A DNA stretch of 64,000 nt from JBFMDN01 sp040753915 (lineage in GTDB: Bacteria; Desulfobacterota; Desulfomonilia; Desulfomonilales; Desulfomonilaceae), in the NCBI GenBank assembly GCA_040753915.1, contig JBFMDN010000021.1:1-64000 (forward strand), read 5' to 3'. The translations under genes were made by a program, and so were the position numbers. The notes under the pieces were generated by a model that was not told the origin of the DNA, searched no databases, and saw only the letters and a program-made list of their open reading frames with translations. This document shows positions 54,582 to 63,389 of this stretch, one piece after another (position 1 is the first letter of the stretch; every line of letters begins with the position of its first letter).

Positions 54582-54788
54582 GTTTTTCGTAAAGATCCGC
54601 GGCGGGCCCGGCTTTTTTTCTTGGCGGCTTTGGCACGTTTGTGCAACACTCTCACTCTATGCCGTTGTCGGAGACCGATTCGAACGAATCGCAAATCAGT
54701 GGAAAACATATGAGTGATTGACTGGTCGCAGGATGCGTTTATGCAGAAGAGGCCCGAGGACACCAGAACCTAAGCGAGGCAAGGGAGG

Positions 54789-55748
54789 ATGGACTTGTAT
54801 TTTTCCAATAATGCTGAATCAGTAGGACGAACGCCCCTGGTGCGACTGAACAGAGTATGTGGTCCCACCGAGGCGCTTGTCCTGGCAAAGGTTGAAGGCC
54901 GCAACCCGGCGTTCTCCGTCAAAGACCGGATCGGGGTCTCCATGATCCGAGATGCGGAAGAAAAAGGATTGGTCAGGCCGGGTGTGGAAATCATCGAACC
55001 TACTAGTGGAAACACCGGAATCGCGCTCGCTTTCGTGTGCGCCCAGAAGGGCTACTCGCTCACACTTACCATGCCGGAAACCATGAGCATCGAACGACGA
55101 AAGGTGCTCAGAATGTTCGGTGCCAACCTCGTCCTCACCGACGGAGCCAAGGGAATGAGGGGCGCTGTGCAGGCGGCAGAAGACATCATGGCTTCCGATC
55201 CCGAGAGATACTTCATGCCCCAGCAGTTTATGAACCCTGCGAACGTCCAGGCCCATGAAGAGACCACGGGCCCCGAGATCTGGGATGGCACGCAAGGGAC
55301 AGTGGACATATTTGTGTCCGGAGTAGGTACGGGTGGCACAGTCACGGGCGTCTCTAACTACATCAAGAATAGAAAAGGGAAGAAGATCCGCACCGTCGCC
55401 GTAGAACCTGCCGAGAGTCCAGTAATCTCACAAACGCTCCACGGCCAGACGCCCATCCCCGGCCCTCACAAAATCCAGGGGATTGGAGCTGGCTTCATAC
55501 CGGATATTCTCGATCTCAGCACAATCGATGAGGTCCAACTGGTATCGAGTGATGAAGCAGTGGAATACGGACGCCGGCTGGCAAGGGAGGAAGGTCTCCT
55601 GTGCGGTATTTCATCCGGTGCGGCGGTATGCGCTGCAGCGAGACTGGCGCAGCGGCTGGAGAACCGTACGAAAGTGATCGTGGTGGTGCTGCCGAGCGCA
55701 GGTGAACGATATCTGAGCTCGGCGCTGTTTGCCGGTTTGGAAGAGTGA
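54789..55748 (+). CDS. cysK: Cysteine synthase (O-acetylserine sulfhydrylase)
   Basis: 319 residues of the PLP-dependent family. The start region NNAESVGRTPLVRLNR, the PLP lysine in FSVKDRIG, the substrate loop TSGNTGIALA and the phosphate loop GVGTGGTVTGVS are all present. It makes cysteine from O-acetylserine and sulfide. The ATG at 54789 directly abuts GGGAGG, so TTG two codons on (54795) may be the true start. It is followed by the HIT gene 49 bases on. Confidence 0.95.
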   Translation: MDLYFSNNAESVGRTPLVRLNRVCGPTEALVLAKVEGRNPAFSVKDRIGVSMIRDAEEKGLVRPGVEIIEPTSGNTGIALAFVCAQKGYSLTLTMPETMSIERRKVLRMFGANLVLTDGAKGMRGAVQAAEDIMASDPERYFMPQQFMNPANVQAHEETTGPEIWDGTQGTVDIFVSGVGTGGTVTGVSNYIKNRKGKKIRTVAVEPAESPVISQTLHGQTPIPGPHKIQGIGAGFIPDILDLSTIDEVQLVSSDEAVEYGRRLAREEGLLCGISSGAAVCAAARLAQRLENRTKVIVVVLPSAGERYLSSALFAGLEE

Positions 55749-55797
55749 CAACAGACTTTGAGTCGGATTTCTAAGACCCAGAGTGAGAGGATGGCAC

Positions 55798-56220
55798 ATG
55801 ACAACGAGAGATGACTGCGTTTTCTGCAAGATAGTTGCTGGCCAGATTCCGTGTACAAAAGTTTATGAGGATGAGAGGGTGCTCGCGTTCATGGATATCG
55901 CACCGCTCAACAAAGGCCATTTTCTCGTAATTCCCAAAGAGCATGTGGAGACCATCGCAGAGATAGATCCGGGGTTGTACGGCCACATGGCCACAGTCCT
56001 GTGTCGTATCGCCAAAGCAGTCCAGGCAGCAGTGAAGCCGGACGGAATGAACATCATGCAGCTCAACGGAAAGGCTGGCAACCAGGTGGTTCCCCATGTT
56101 CACATGCACCTCGTTCCTCGCCTGGAAAACGATGGTCTCACGATCTGCGCTTGGGAGCCGGTCATGGGAGAAAAAGAGGAGATTCTTGCTACCGCAGAGA
56201 CGATCAGGAAGCACCTGTAG
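55798..56220 (+). CDS. HIT family hydrolase
   Basis: 140 residues with the histidine-triad motif HVHMHLVPR near residue 100 and a CVFCKIVAGQIP start with a CX2C zinc-type motif. HIT proteins act on purine nucleotides joined to phosphate or amines. The ATG at 55798 follows AGAGGATGG; an upstream in-frame GTG is less likely. Tight spacing to cysK suggests co-transcription. Confidence 0.93.
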   Translation: MTTRDDCVFCKIVAGQIPCTKVYEDERVLAFMDIAPLNKGHFLVIPKEHVETIAEIDPGLYGHMATVLCRIAKAVQAAVKPDGMNIMQLNGKAGNQVVPHVHMHLVPRLENDGLTICAWEPVMGEKEEILATAETIRKHL

Positions 56221-56301
56221 CCCTTCGCCCGTTCTTCCGCTCGAAATCGAACATCCTTTTACGGCTCCGCTCTACGGTCACTGCCGTGACCTTTGTAGGG
56301 G

Positions 56302-57915
56302 GTGGGGGTTGGTGATCCTAAGAACTATAGGAGACCATTCTCTTCTGAAGTCATGACTGATCCTCGGAACGATTTCCCTGGTGCAGAAAGCGGATTCAAG
56401 CCGAAGTCCCAGAAAGATTTCCTGAATTATTTTGGCAAGGATCGCTGGATCCACGCGTGGCTGGCGGAAAAGCGCACTCGGCTTATTTCTGCTGTGGTCC
56501 CCCCCCTTCGTCGTCTCGGGCTGGTTCCTGACACGATTTCCTATCTGGGAATCGCTCTTCTTGCCGGCGTGGTCATGTTTTTTGTTCGCCAACCGCTGGT
56601 GGCTGTCCTGTTCCTAGTTGGCCACATCATTGCCGACGGCGTGGACGGGGCGTACGCACGTCACACAAAAAAAGCATCCCAGTCAGGTGCGTTCACCGAT
56701 CTTGTCTGCGATCAGCTCGGCATGGTTGTGGTCTCCATGATGGCCATCTTTCACCACTTTGTACCGCCTCTCTTGGGGACGGTGTACATCAGCCTGTATC
56801 TCATCGTCGTCGTCTTCGGCGTGCTTATTAACGTTCTCGGACTTGGGAGCAGGATCACTATCACGAGCAAGTATTTCCTCTACGCGGTGTATGGGATTTG
56901 GGCAGCTTGGGGCGTAAACTACTTTTCAGCCCTCATGTACTTCTTTTCCACCGTAATGGCCTTTGAGGTGGTCGTCGGGTACCTCAGGTTGAAACGGGGA
57001 ATTCGGAAGAAGTATGACGCAGAAGTCCGATTCTCCGACAAAGACCAGTATTCATCACGCCTGAATTACGCGTTGAACGTGGCGGTACCTGCCGGTGCGT
57101 TCCTCCTGATAATCGTAGGAGCGAACATTGTGCCCATCCGTGCCATGCTCGACAGGCCTTCAATAAAGGTGCACTGGCAGCAAGGACCTGTGATCAGCTC
57201 CGCTGAAGAGAATCTACTTATCCTGGGGCTGGCCAATTACGGGGATACCCTGCTGGTGCTGCTTCAAGGAGAAAGAGCCCCCATCCTCTTCCAAGTCGAT
57301 CCGGCGCTCGGAACGCTCGGCAGATCATTCGTGTTCCCGGGCTATCTTGATCCTGCGTTTCCCGTCCTCTTCGTGGACAAGAACCAGTTGTTGGTAGCGG
57401 ATCGCTCTACCCGGCTGTTCATGGGGATAGACATCGAGGAATCCTTCCACTCGCGACGCGCAGTGATCGTGCTGACCCTTCCACTCCAGCACCTTGCGAT
57501 CACTGCCGCGGGATCCGGGTCTTGGAAAGATCGTCACGTATGGCTCATCGCGAACTACCTCTACACGCGTAAGACGTACGTGGTCGATCCCGGCCTGGCT
57601 TACAAGAGAGGGTCGGTTCTCGATGGCGAGGTGGCATCCTATACCAACGGTGGTTTCCCTTCTGGACTGACAGTGGTCGATAATCTCGTATTCGAATTCA
57701 ACAAGAGTCCTCTCCGAGCTCTCATATATATGGCTTCTCTGAAAACCCTTTTGGAGGGAGTTGATTTGCTCGAAGCAAGCAAGGCAGCTTTCTCTCCCCC
57801 CGTCCCTAGCGCCGTAGGACCTGTAAGACTGGGAGAAGACCTCGTCATGTTAGGACCCGATCGCCGGATCTATCGGTTGCCACTCCGGGCGGTGACGGGA
57901 AGGGCAATCCCCTGA
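56302..57915 (+). CDS. CDP-alcohol phosphatidyltransferase with a large C-terminal domain
   Basis: About 537 residues. The active-site motif DGVDGAYARHTKKASQSG...D...D follows the family form DxxDGxxARx8Gx3Dx3D, so a phosphatidylglycerol/phosphatidylinositol-type phosphotransferase is expected. About six membrane segments occupy residues 75-230. A further helix (about 255-280) leads to a soluble C-terminal domain of about 255 residues rich in short strands, with repeated D and G turns, like a propeller. Most family members end after the membrane part. The start is uncertain: GTG at 56302 with GGGG upstream, or ATG at 56353. Confidence 0.85.
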   Translation: MGVGDPKNYRRPFSSEVMTDPRNDFPGAESGFKPKSQKDFLNYFGKDRWIHAWLAEKRTRLISAVVPPLRRLGLVPDTISYLGIALLAGVVMFFVRQPLVAVLFLVGHIIADGVDGAYARHTKKASQSGAFTDLVCDQLGMVVVSMMAIFHHFVPPLLGTVYISLYLIVVVFGVLINVLGLGSRITITSKYFLYAVYGIWAAWGVNYFSALMYFFSTVMAFEVVVGYLRLKRGIRKKYDAEVRFSDKDQYSSRLNYALNVAVPAGAFLLIIVGANIVPIRAMLDRPSIKVHWQQGPVISSAEENLLILGLANYGDTLLVLLQGERAPILFQVDPALGTLGRSFVFPGYLDPAFPVLFVDKNQLLVADRSTRLFMGIDIEESFHSRRAVIVLTLPLQHLAITAAGSGSWKDRHVWLIANYLYTRKTYVVDPGLAYKRGSVLDGEVASYTNGGFPSGLTVVDNLVFEFNKSPLRALIYMASLKTLLEGVDLLEASKAAFSPPVPSAVGPVRLGEDLVMLGPDRRIYRLPLRAVTGRAIP

Positions 57916-58067
57916 AGATTCTCGAATGGTCCTCGAAGCAAGAACTTGCATACTCTACTGGCCTTGCACGGCTGCCAGTTCCACTCTATTATCGTGAGTG
58001 GGGAGTGGCTCGACCGCAACTCACTTGTTTTCTGCGAAGACGGACGACCCTTGAGGGTGGTAGGTGA

Positions 58068-59867
58068 ATGAACCATATCCGAAATTTCTCCATCATAGCT
58101 CACATCGATCACGGCAAGTCGACACTTGCCGATCGACTTCTCCAGATCACCGGCACGGTAGGTGCTCACGCGTTCAGAGACCAGATGCTCGACACCATGG
58201 ACATCGAAAGAGAACGTGGAATAACGATAAAGAGCCAGAGCGTCGCTCTCCCGTACCGGGCCCAAGATGGGAAAGACTATGTCCTCAACCTGATCGATAC
58301 ACCCGGACATGCCGACTTTTCTTACGAAGTATCCCGCGCCCTGGTTGCGTGCGAAGGTGCACTCCTGGTGATCGACGCGTGCCAAGGAACTCAGGCTCAA
58401 ACGTTGGCAAATTTCTACATGGCTTTGGAACAGGATCTGGAAGTCATACCCATAATTAACAAGATTGATCTCCCTTCCGCTGATGTCGAACGGGTGAAGA
58501 CACAAATAGCGAAGGATCTCGGATTAGATCCCGACACTGCAGTCGCAATTTCGGCCAAAGAGGGGATCGGGATCGAAGAAGTGCTCGAGTCGATTGTGGC
58601 GAGAGTTCCTCCTCCAAGGGGTGACACCCGCGAGCCTCTGAAGGCCCTGATATTTGATTCCCATTGGGATCCGTACAGAGGAACCATTGTACACTTGCGG
58701 GTCTTCGACGGTGAGGTCAAGGCAGGAGACATGATCCGCCTTTGGTCTACGCAGGCAACATACAGGGTAGAAGAAACGGGAATCTTCCAGATAGAGCGTC
58801 AACCGCGGCCCGTGCTCCGCGCCGGGGAAGTGGGATATATCATCGCCGGGATCAAGACCGTGAGAGACACCCGCATCGGCGACACGGTGACGCATGAATC
58901 CAGGCCTTGTGCGGCACCGCTCAAGGGATTCCAGCACGTCAAGCCCGTGGTCTTTTCTTCTTTCTATCCCATATCCTCTGACGATTATGAAGATCTTTCC
59001 CAGGCCCTGGAAAAACTCCATCTCAATGACGCTGCTCTCACGTTTGAGAAAGACCATTCCAATGCGCTGGGCCACGGGTTCCGATGTGGATTCCTGGGCC
59101 TTCTTCACCTCGAGGTGGTACAAGAGCGTCTCGAACGGGAATTCGATCTCTCTCTCATCTTGACTGCTCCCTCGGTGCAGTACGTCCTCGTTCTGAAGGA
59201 CGGCACGGAAATGATGATCGATAATCCTGCGAAGTACCCCGATCCAGTGTCCATCGAGAAAGCCAAGGAGCCTTTCATCCGGGCTTCAATTATAGTGCCT
59301 GACCAGTACCTGGGGGCTGTAATAAGCCTGTGTATCGATCGGCGCGGGGTCCAGAGGGACCTCAATTATCTGGATGCCACACGGGTGGAGCTCATTTTCG
59401 ACTTGCCTCTCGCTGAAGTGCTTTTCGATTTTTACGACAGGCTTAAATCTATCTCTCGGGGATACGCATCGTTCGATTACGATTTTCTCGAATATCGCCC
59501 CACCGATCTATCAAAGGTGGATATTCTCGTAGCGGGTGAAAAGGTAGACGCCCTTTCCATGCTGGTTCATAGGGATCGCGCGTATCAACGTGCACGTCGC
59601 GCATGCGAAAAGCTCAAAGACGAGATCCCGCGGCAACTATTCAAGGTGGCGATTCAGGGAGCGATTGGGGGCAAGATCATAGCGCGCGAGACCATATCTC
59701 CTCTGAGGAAAGACGTAACTGCAAAGTGCTATGGTGGTGATATCACCAGAAAAAAGAAGCTACTGGAAAAACAGAAGGAAGGCAAGAAACGGATGAAACA
59801 AGTTGGCGGCGTAGTAATCCCCCAGTCCGCATTTCTCGCTGTGTTGAAATCAGATGAAGGGGAATAA
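58068..59867 (+). CDS. lepA: Elongation factor 4 (LepA)
   Basis: 599 residues with the GTPase domain (AHIDHGKSTLADRL, DTPGHADF, NKIDLPSA), domain II, and the LepA-specific C-terminal domain (RDYxxP class; SALKGEVIGGKTIARET-like segment GKIIARETISP). It binds ribosomes and affects back-translocation and initiation. The site GGTAGGTGA precedes ATG. Confidence 0.97.
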   Translation: MNHIRNFSIIAHIDHGKSTLADRLLQITGTVGAHAFRDQMLDTMDIERERGITIKSQSVALPYRAQDGKDYVLNLIDTPGHADFSYEVSRALVACEGALLVIDACQGTQAQTLANFYMALEQDLEVIPIINKIDLPSADVERVKTQIAKDLGLDPDTAVAISAKEGIGIEEVLESIVARVPPPRGDTREPLKALIFDSHWDPYRGTIVHLRVFDGEVKAGDMIRLWSTQATYRVEETGIFQIERQPRPVLRAGEVGYIIAGIKTVRDTRIGDTVTHESRPCAAPLKGFQHVKPVVFSSFYPISSDDYEDLSQALEKLHLNDAALTFEKDHSNALGHGFRCGFLGLLHLEVVQERLEREFDLSLILTAPSVQYVLVLKDGTEMMIDNPAKYPDPVSIEKAKEPFIRASIIVPDQYLGAVISLCIDRRGVQRDLNYLDATRVELIFDLPLAEVLFDFYDRLKSISRGYASFDYDFLEYRPTDLSKVDILVAGEKVDALSMLVHRDRAYQRARRACEKLKDEIPRQLFKVAIQGAIGGKIIARETISPLRKDVTAKCYGGDITRKKKLLEKQKEGKKRMKQVGGVVIPQSAFLAVLKSDEGE

Positions 59868-59881
59868 GTCGCCGTAAGGGA

Positions 59882-60043
59882 TCACCACAGCCACCGTACC
59901 ACGAGGCTCACGAGGATTATGAGCACAGCGGCGAAGACCAGATATGGGGCAGCGCTGACCTCCTCGAGGTCTTTCTGTTCCGTCCTACGCGAAGCGCATC
60001 CGCCGGCCTGACTGCACGCGCTGCATTCGCGTTCCGTTGTCAT
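59882..60043 (-). CDS. Small Cys-rich membrane protein
   Basis: 53 residues from ATG at 60043, which follows GGAGG by eight bases. The N-terminal soluble part has CSACSQAGGCASR (Cys 8, 11 and 16), and a single membrane helix follows (about 31-50). The CX2CX4C cluster could bind a metal or Fe-S cluster. No named family recognised. A promoter lies just upstream. Confidence 0.6.
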   Translation of the reverse strand: MTTERECSACSQAGGCASRRTEQKDLEEVSAAPYLVFAAVLIILVSLVVRWLW

Positions 60044-60082
60044 GATTTTGCCTCCGTCGTACAAGTTTTTGGCTCTATATTT

Positions 60083-60111
60083 ATAATACCGGCTCTTGGA
60101 GACAACGGCAA
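60083..60111 (-). promoter_or_regulatory. Promoter of the small Cys-rich membrane protein gene
   Basis: On the minus strand TTGCCG (60111-60106) and TATTAT (60088-60083) are 17 bases apart, with an AT-rich -10 region. The leader to the ATG would be about 35 bases. Confidence 0.55.
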
Positions 60112-60311
60112 GAGGTACAAATTGGGATGGGAAGGGAGAAAAGCATCTTCAAGAGGTTGAATTATTGGCAGCTCGGTCGTTTGTGCAAAGGGGAGAATGG
60201 GCTGGAATCCGCCGAAGCGCGTGATTGCTCCCCATCAACCTCAAACCCTCCAGCAGGGTGAGAAGCGTTCCGCAGACCGCTCTTTCGGATCGGGAATGGA
60301 CCGTGACTTGA

Positions 60312-61541
60312 TTATATGGTGTCAGTCCGGTGTGACTGCTCGAGTTCCGCCATGAGCTGCTCCACCGTATCGGCACCTGTGGGCAATGCGTCTACGTGTA
60401 GAGCCTCCAGAGCGTATTTCGCTCCTTTACCCTCGAGGTCCGCACGGGTTCGCACCTGGTGGACACCCAGCTCGGCCAGGAGCTCAGCGGCCCTGACCCC
60501 CCTTTTTCTCTCCAAGTGCGTGAAAGGGTTCTTGAGAATCCGCTCTAAGCTGGCGGTTCCTTCCTCGACGTTCTTACGAATCAGGACAAAATAAGGAGCA
60601 CTTCCAAAGTGATCGGATAGTCGCGACCGCATTGAAGGCGGCTGCTCATCATCTGCGTCGAGAGGACTGGCCACCAGCAAGGATTCCCGTTTCTCGGGCT
60701 CATAATGTATCAAGATCCTGTCGATATCCGGCCACCTGTCGAGGATTTCCTCTTCCAGCTCCGATGTTACCCCGTGAGCCTCGCGAAGAAGTCTGACGTC
60801 CATGGTAACTGCTATTTCCACGAACTTGTACCGACCCGAGCTTCGGCCGCCAACTGAAATGACATCTTTGACGTTTGGATGTCCCTCCAGCACTTTCCTG
60901 ATGCCGTCCAGGGTGGGAAAATCCAGGGTGGCTTCGAGTAAGACTTTCACGGAGTCAACGAGGATCCGAAATCCTATTTTGGCCACGAGCCCGGCAACAA
61001 TGACGGCGGCGTATCGATCGAGATGATAACCGAAGAACGACCCCAGGACGCCCACCAGAATCACCACGGTTGACAGGATGTCTGTGGTGACGTGCTTTGC
61101 GTCTGCGACAAGGCTGGGGGACCCAACCTCGATACCGACCTTGAGCTCGTACCTCGAGAAAAGGAAGGCTACCACGATGATAAGGACTATGCCTGCCACC
61201 ACAACAGGCAAGTTCTCTATCCGATACGCCTCGTGACCGGTTACAGCTTCCCTGGCTATCTCGTATGCGGCAAAAAAGATGAACAGGGAGGAAAGAAGGG
61301 CAACGAGGTTCTCCACCTTGTAGAGACCTTCAGGAAAGGTCTTGGTCTTCCGATCTGCTATGAGTATGCCTAAGAAGACGGTGAGAGCAGAAATCACATC
61401 TGCAAGGGAGTGGACAGCATCTGCTTTGAGTGCAAGACTCCCCGACGCCACCCCCAGGCCGTACTTTGTCGCAGACAATACCCCATTTAGTAGGCACGAA
61501 TAAAACGCGACGCGGGAGTAGCCCCGAGTTCTGTGATTCAC
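60312..61541 (-). CDS. Cation diffusion facilitator (CDF) transporter
   Basis: About 409 residues from GTG at 61541. Six membrane segments span residues 10-215; the metal-site pattern LKADAVHSLADV (helix II) and LVADAKHVTTDIL (helix V) fits HDxxD/HxxxD-type CDF proteins that export Zn2+, Fe2+, Co2+ or Mn2+. A cytoplasmic domain follows (about 220-300; GRYKFVEIAVTMDVRLLREAHGVT) and an extra C-terminal extension (about 300-409). It starts one base after the zinc-ribbon gene stop, showing tight coupling. Metal specificity is not shown. Confidence 0.93.
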   Translation of the reverse strand: MNHRTRGYSRVAFYSCLLNGVLSATKYGLGVASGSLALKADAVHSLADVISALTVFLGILIADRKTKTFPEGLYKVENLVALLSSLFIFFAAYEIAREAVTGHEAYRIENLPVVVAGIVLIIVVAFLFSRYELKVGIEVGSPSLVADAKHVTTDILSTVVILVGVLGSFFGYHLDRYAAVIVAGLVAKIGFRILVDSVKVLLEATLDFPTLDGIRKVLEGHPNVKDVISVGGRSSGRYKFVEIAVTMDVRLLREAHGVTSELEEEILDRWPDIDRILIHYEPEKRESLLVASPLDADDEQPPSMRSRLSDHFGSAPYFVLIRKNVEEGTASLERILKNPFTHLERKRGVRAAELLAELGVHQVRTRADLEGKGAKYALEALHVDALPTGADTVEQLMAELEQSHRTDTI

Positions 61542-61542
61542 A

Positions 61543-61731
61543 TTATTCTCGTCCCGAGGCCGGCCTTCGATGTCTCCTCCTTCTCCACGGCGGTGTTTCT
61601 TCCGGGTTACTCCTAAAAATCCTCGTGCTGCCACATTTCGGGCAGACGAGCTGTCTTCCTCCACCGAAGGGAACCTCCCATCGATGGTCGCATTTCACAC
61701 AATGAAACTTCCGATTTCGGGCCTCTGGCAT
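61543..61731 (-). CDS. Small zinc-ribbon protein
   Basis: 62 residues from ATG at 61731. Two Cys pairs (CVKC and CPKC) form a zinc-ribbon; the C-terminus is very basic (PWRRRRHRRPASGRE). No named family recognised. Its stop (61543-61545) is directly next to the CDF start. A TTG start at 61764 would overlap the kinase stop, so ATG is preferred; GGAGA lies upstream. Confidence 0.75.
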   Translation of the reverse strand: MPEARNRKFHCVKCDHRWEVPFGGGRQLVCPKCGSTRIFRSNPEETPPWRRRRHRRPASGRE

Positions 61732-61760
61732 AGCCCGGTTATCTCCATGATAGACGGGAT

Positions 61761-62876
61761 TCAAGACCTCGCATGTGCAATTTCCTCCTTGCTCTTGAGG
61801 TCCCGACGCGGGAACGTTGCTACAAATGTGGTGCCTTGCCCGGGTCTCGACCGGAATGTGATCGATCCCCCGTGCTCTCTCATGATCTTTTGTGTGACCA
61901 TGAGACCGAGGCCGGTGCCTTGATCTCCCTTTGACGAGAAGAACTCTTCGAACATGTGCTCGCGGACGTCTTTTCCTATTCCCACACCGTTGTCCCGCAC
62001 CTCGACCACTGTCGAGCCATCTGGGCCGGATCGACTGCGGATTTCAACCTGGTGGGTGTCCTTCCACAGATCAAGCTTGCATGCATCCAGGGCGTTGGAG
62101 ACGAGGTTCGAGAGCACCGTGTGGAAGCCGGCGGGGTCGATAACCGCTTCTGTCAGGTTCTCATCAAGGTTGAGCTCGACCTGAATGTGATACTGTCGCG
62201 CGGTTTCTTTGAACAACTCATACACTTCGCGGATGATACGATTCGGTTGGATGACCTGGAAGTTTGGCACCCGTGGCTTGGAGCAGTACAGGATGTCTTT
62301 GACGATCTGGGAGATCTTGTCAAAGTTGAGCAAGACCATATCCCATCCTTCTTGGATTTCCTTTTGATTGCGAACCTCCAAGCCTTTGTTTACCACATAG
62401 ATGCCCCCCTCGAGCCCCATCATGATGTTCTTGATGCTGTGGGCCATGCCGGCAACCGTCTCCCCCAGCAGGATGAGCTGATTCTTCATCTCCGTGATGG
62501 GCGAGATGTCGACTCCCGTCTGGACTACCCAAAGGCCTCCGGTCTGTTCGTCATTCGCAATGGCTGTCTGGCAGAGGCAGGTGATACGCGAACCCTGCCT
62601 CATTTTCAAGGTTACCTGTCTGCTGTGATTTTGACCATCTTCTACCGTCTTCAGTGCAGGGCAGTCTGAGCACTGGGACGCGTCGATCCCATAGAACTCG
62701 TGACAGGGCCTGCCGTCAGCAGGACCGAAATCATGCCGAGCCCGTTTGTTGGCCCAGCTTACCCGCAGGGATGCGTCCTGCACTGTCACGTAACAGGGAA
62801 GCGATTCTAGTATGGTGTGACAGTGTGCTCTTGTGAAGCTGTGTTCTTCGGTGCCGGTCTTTGCCTCAGGGCCCAT
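61761..62876 (-). CDS. PAS sensor histidine kinase with a Cys-bearing PAS domain
   Basis: 371 residues. A PAS-like domain (about 18-130) carries CHEFYGIDASQCSDCP, with three Cys that may bind a cofactor or metal. The transmitter has the phospho-His in MAHSIKNIM (near residue 145), N-box NLVSNALDA, and G-boxes DNGVGI and GTGLGL. No membrane segment is seen. The response regulator at 63012-63365 lies 135 bases upstream in the same direction and is a likely partner. It also precedes the zinc-ribbon and CDF genes. Confidence 0.93.
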   Translation of the reverse strand: MGPEAKTGTEEHSFTRAHCHTILESLPCYVTVQDASLRVSWANKRARHDFGPADGRPCHEFYGIDASQCSDCPALKTVEDGQNHSRQVTLKMRQGSRITCLCQTAIANDEQTGGLWVVQTGVDISPITEMKNQLILLGETVAGMAHSIKNIMMGLEGGIYVVNKGLEVRNQKEIQEGWDMVLLNFDKISQIVKDILYCSKPRVPNFQVIQPNRIIREVYELFKETARQYHIQVELNLDENLTEAVIDPAGFHTVLSNLVSNALDACKLDLWKDTHQVEIRSRSGPDGSTVVEVRDNGVGIGKDVREHMFEEFFSSKGDQGTGLGLMVTQKIMREHGGSITFRSRPGQGTTFVATFPRRDLKSKEEIAHARS

Positions 62877-63011
62877 GACGAACCTCTCACACTGCGTGCA
62901 AGGATTCCGGAGGTTGCGTAGCCTCTGGGTAGTCTCGGCGGTCGATCCTCCATGTTGGCCTTATGGGAATAGAGGACATATCCCGGACTTGACTCAACCG
63001 GATATCATCCC

Positions 63012-63365
63012 TTAACCGATTGTCTGCTTTATTGCCGCTAACAGGGCTTCCCTGTCAATAGGCTTTTCGAACACGGCTACAGGCTTAGGTACTGCCAGAT
63101 GTCTTCCCGGAATACCGCTGATGACGATGACGGGAGTATTCTTAAGCTCCTTCTCCTTGGTAAGGTTTCGGTAGAAACGGGTTCCCGTCTCGTTGGGCAT
63201 CTGTAGGTCAAGCGTGACAAGATCCGGTCGCTCTTTTCGCAGTACAGTTAGCGCCTCTTCTCCATTGCTGGCAGAGCACGTTTCATAGCCTGAATCCTGA
63301 AGAAACGCGGTCAGATACTTCACTATGTGCGGCTCATCGTCGACCACCAGGATCTTTTTTGACAT
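63012..63365 (-). CDS. CheY-like single-domain response regulator
   Basis: 117 residues, only a receiver domain. Acidic pair VVDDEPH, phospho-acceptor Asp in LVTLDLQMPNETG, and a Lys in FEKPIDREA are in place. With no output domain it may act by protein binding. It lies between an NrfD gene and a histidine kinase gene in one direction, which suggests one operon. The start ATG follows GGAGGTTACT. Confidence 0.92.
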   Translation of the reverse strand: MSKKILVVDDEPHIVKYLTAFLQDSGYETCSASNGEEALTVLRKERPDLVTLDLQMPNETGTRFYRNLTKEKELKNTPVIVISGIPGRHLAVPKPVAVFEKPIDREALLAAIKQTIG

Positions 63366-63389
63366 AGTAACCTCCTCCTGCCCGGTTGA

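Noticed and set aside
54578..54717. Small basic frame (ends KKKSRARRGSLRKT) like a small ribosomal protein
   Set aside because: No ribosome binding site and no recognisable family; the basic composition may be chance from GC-rich codons.
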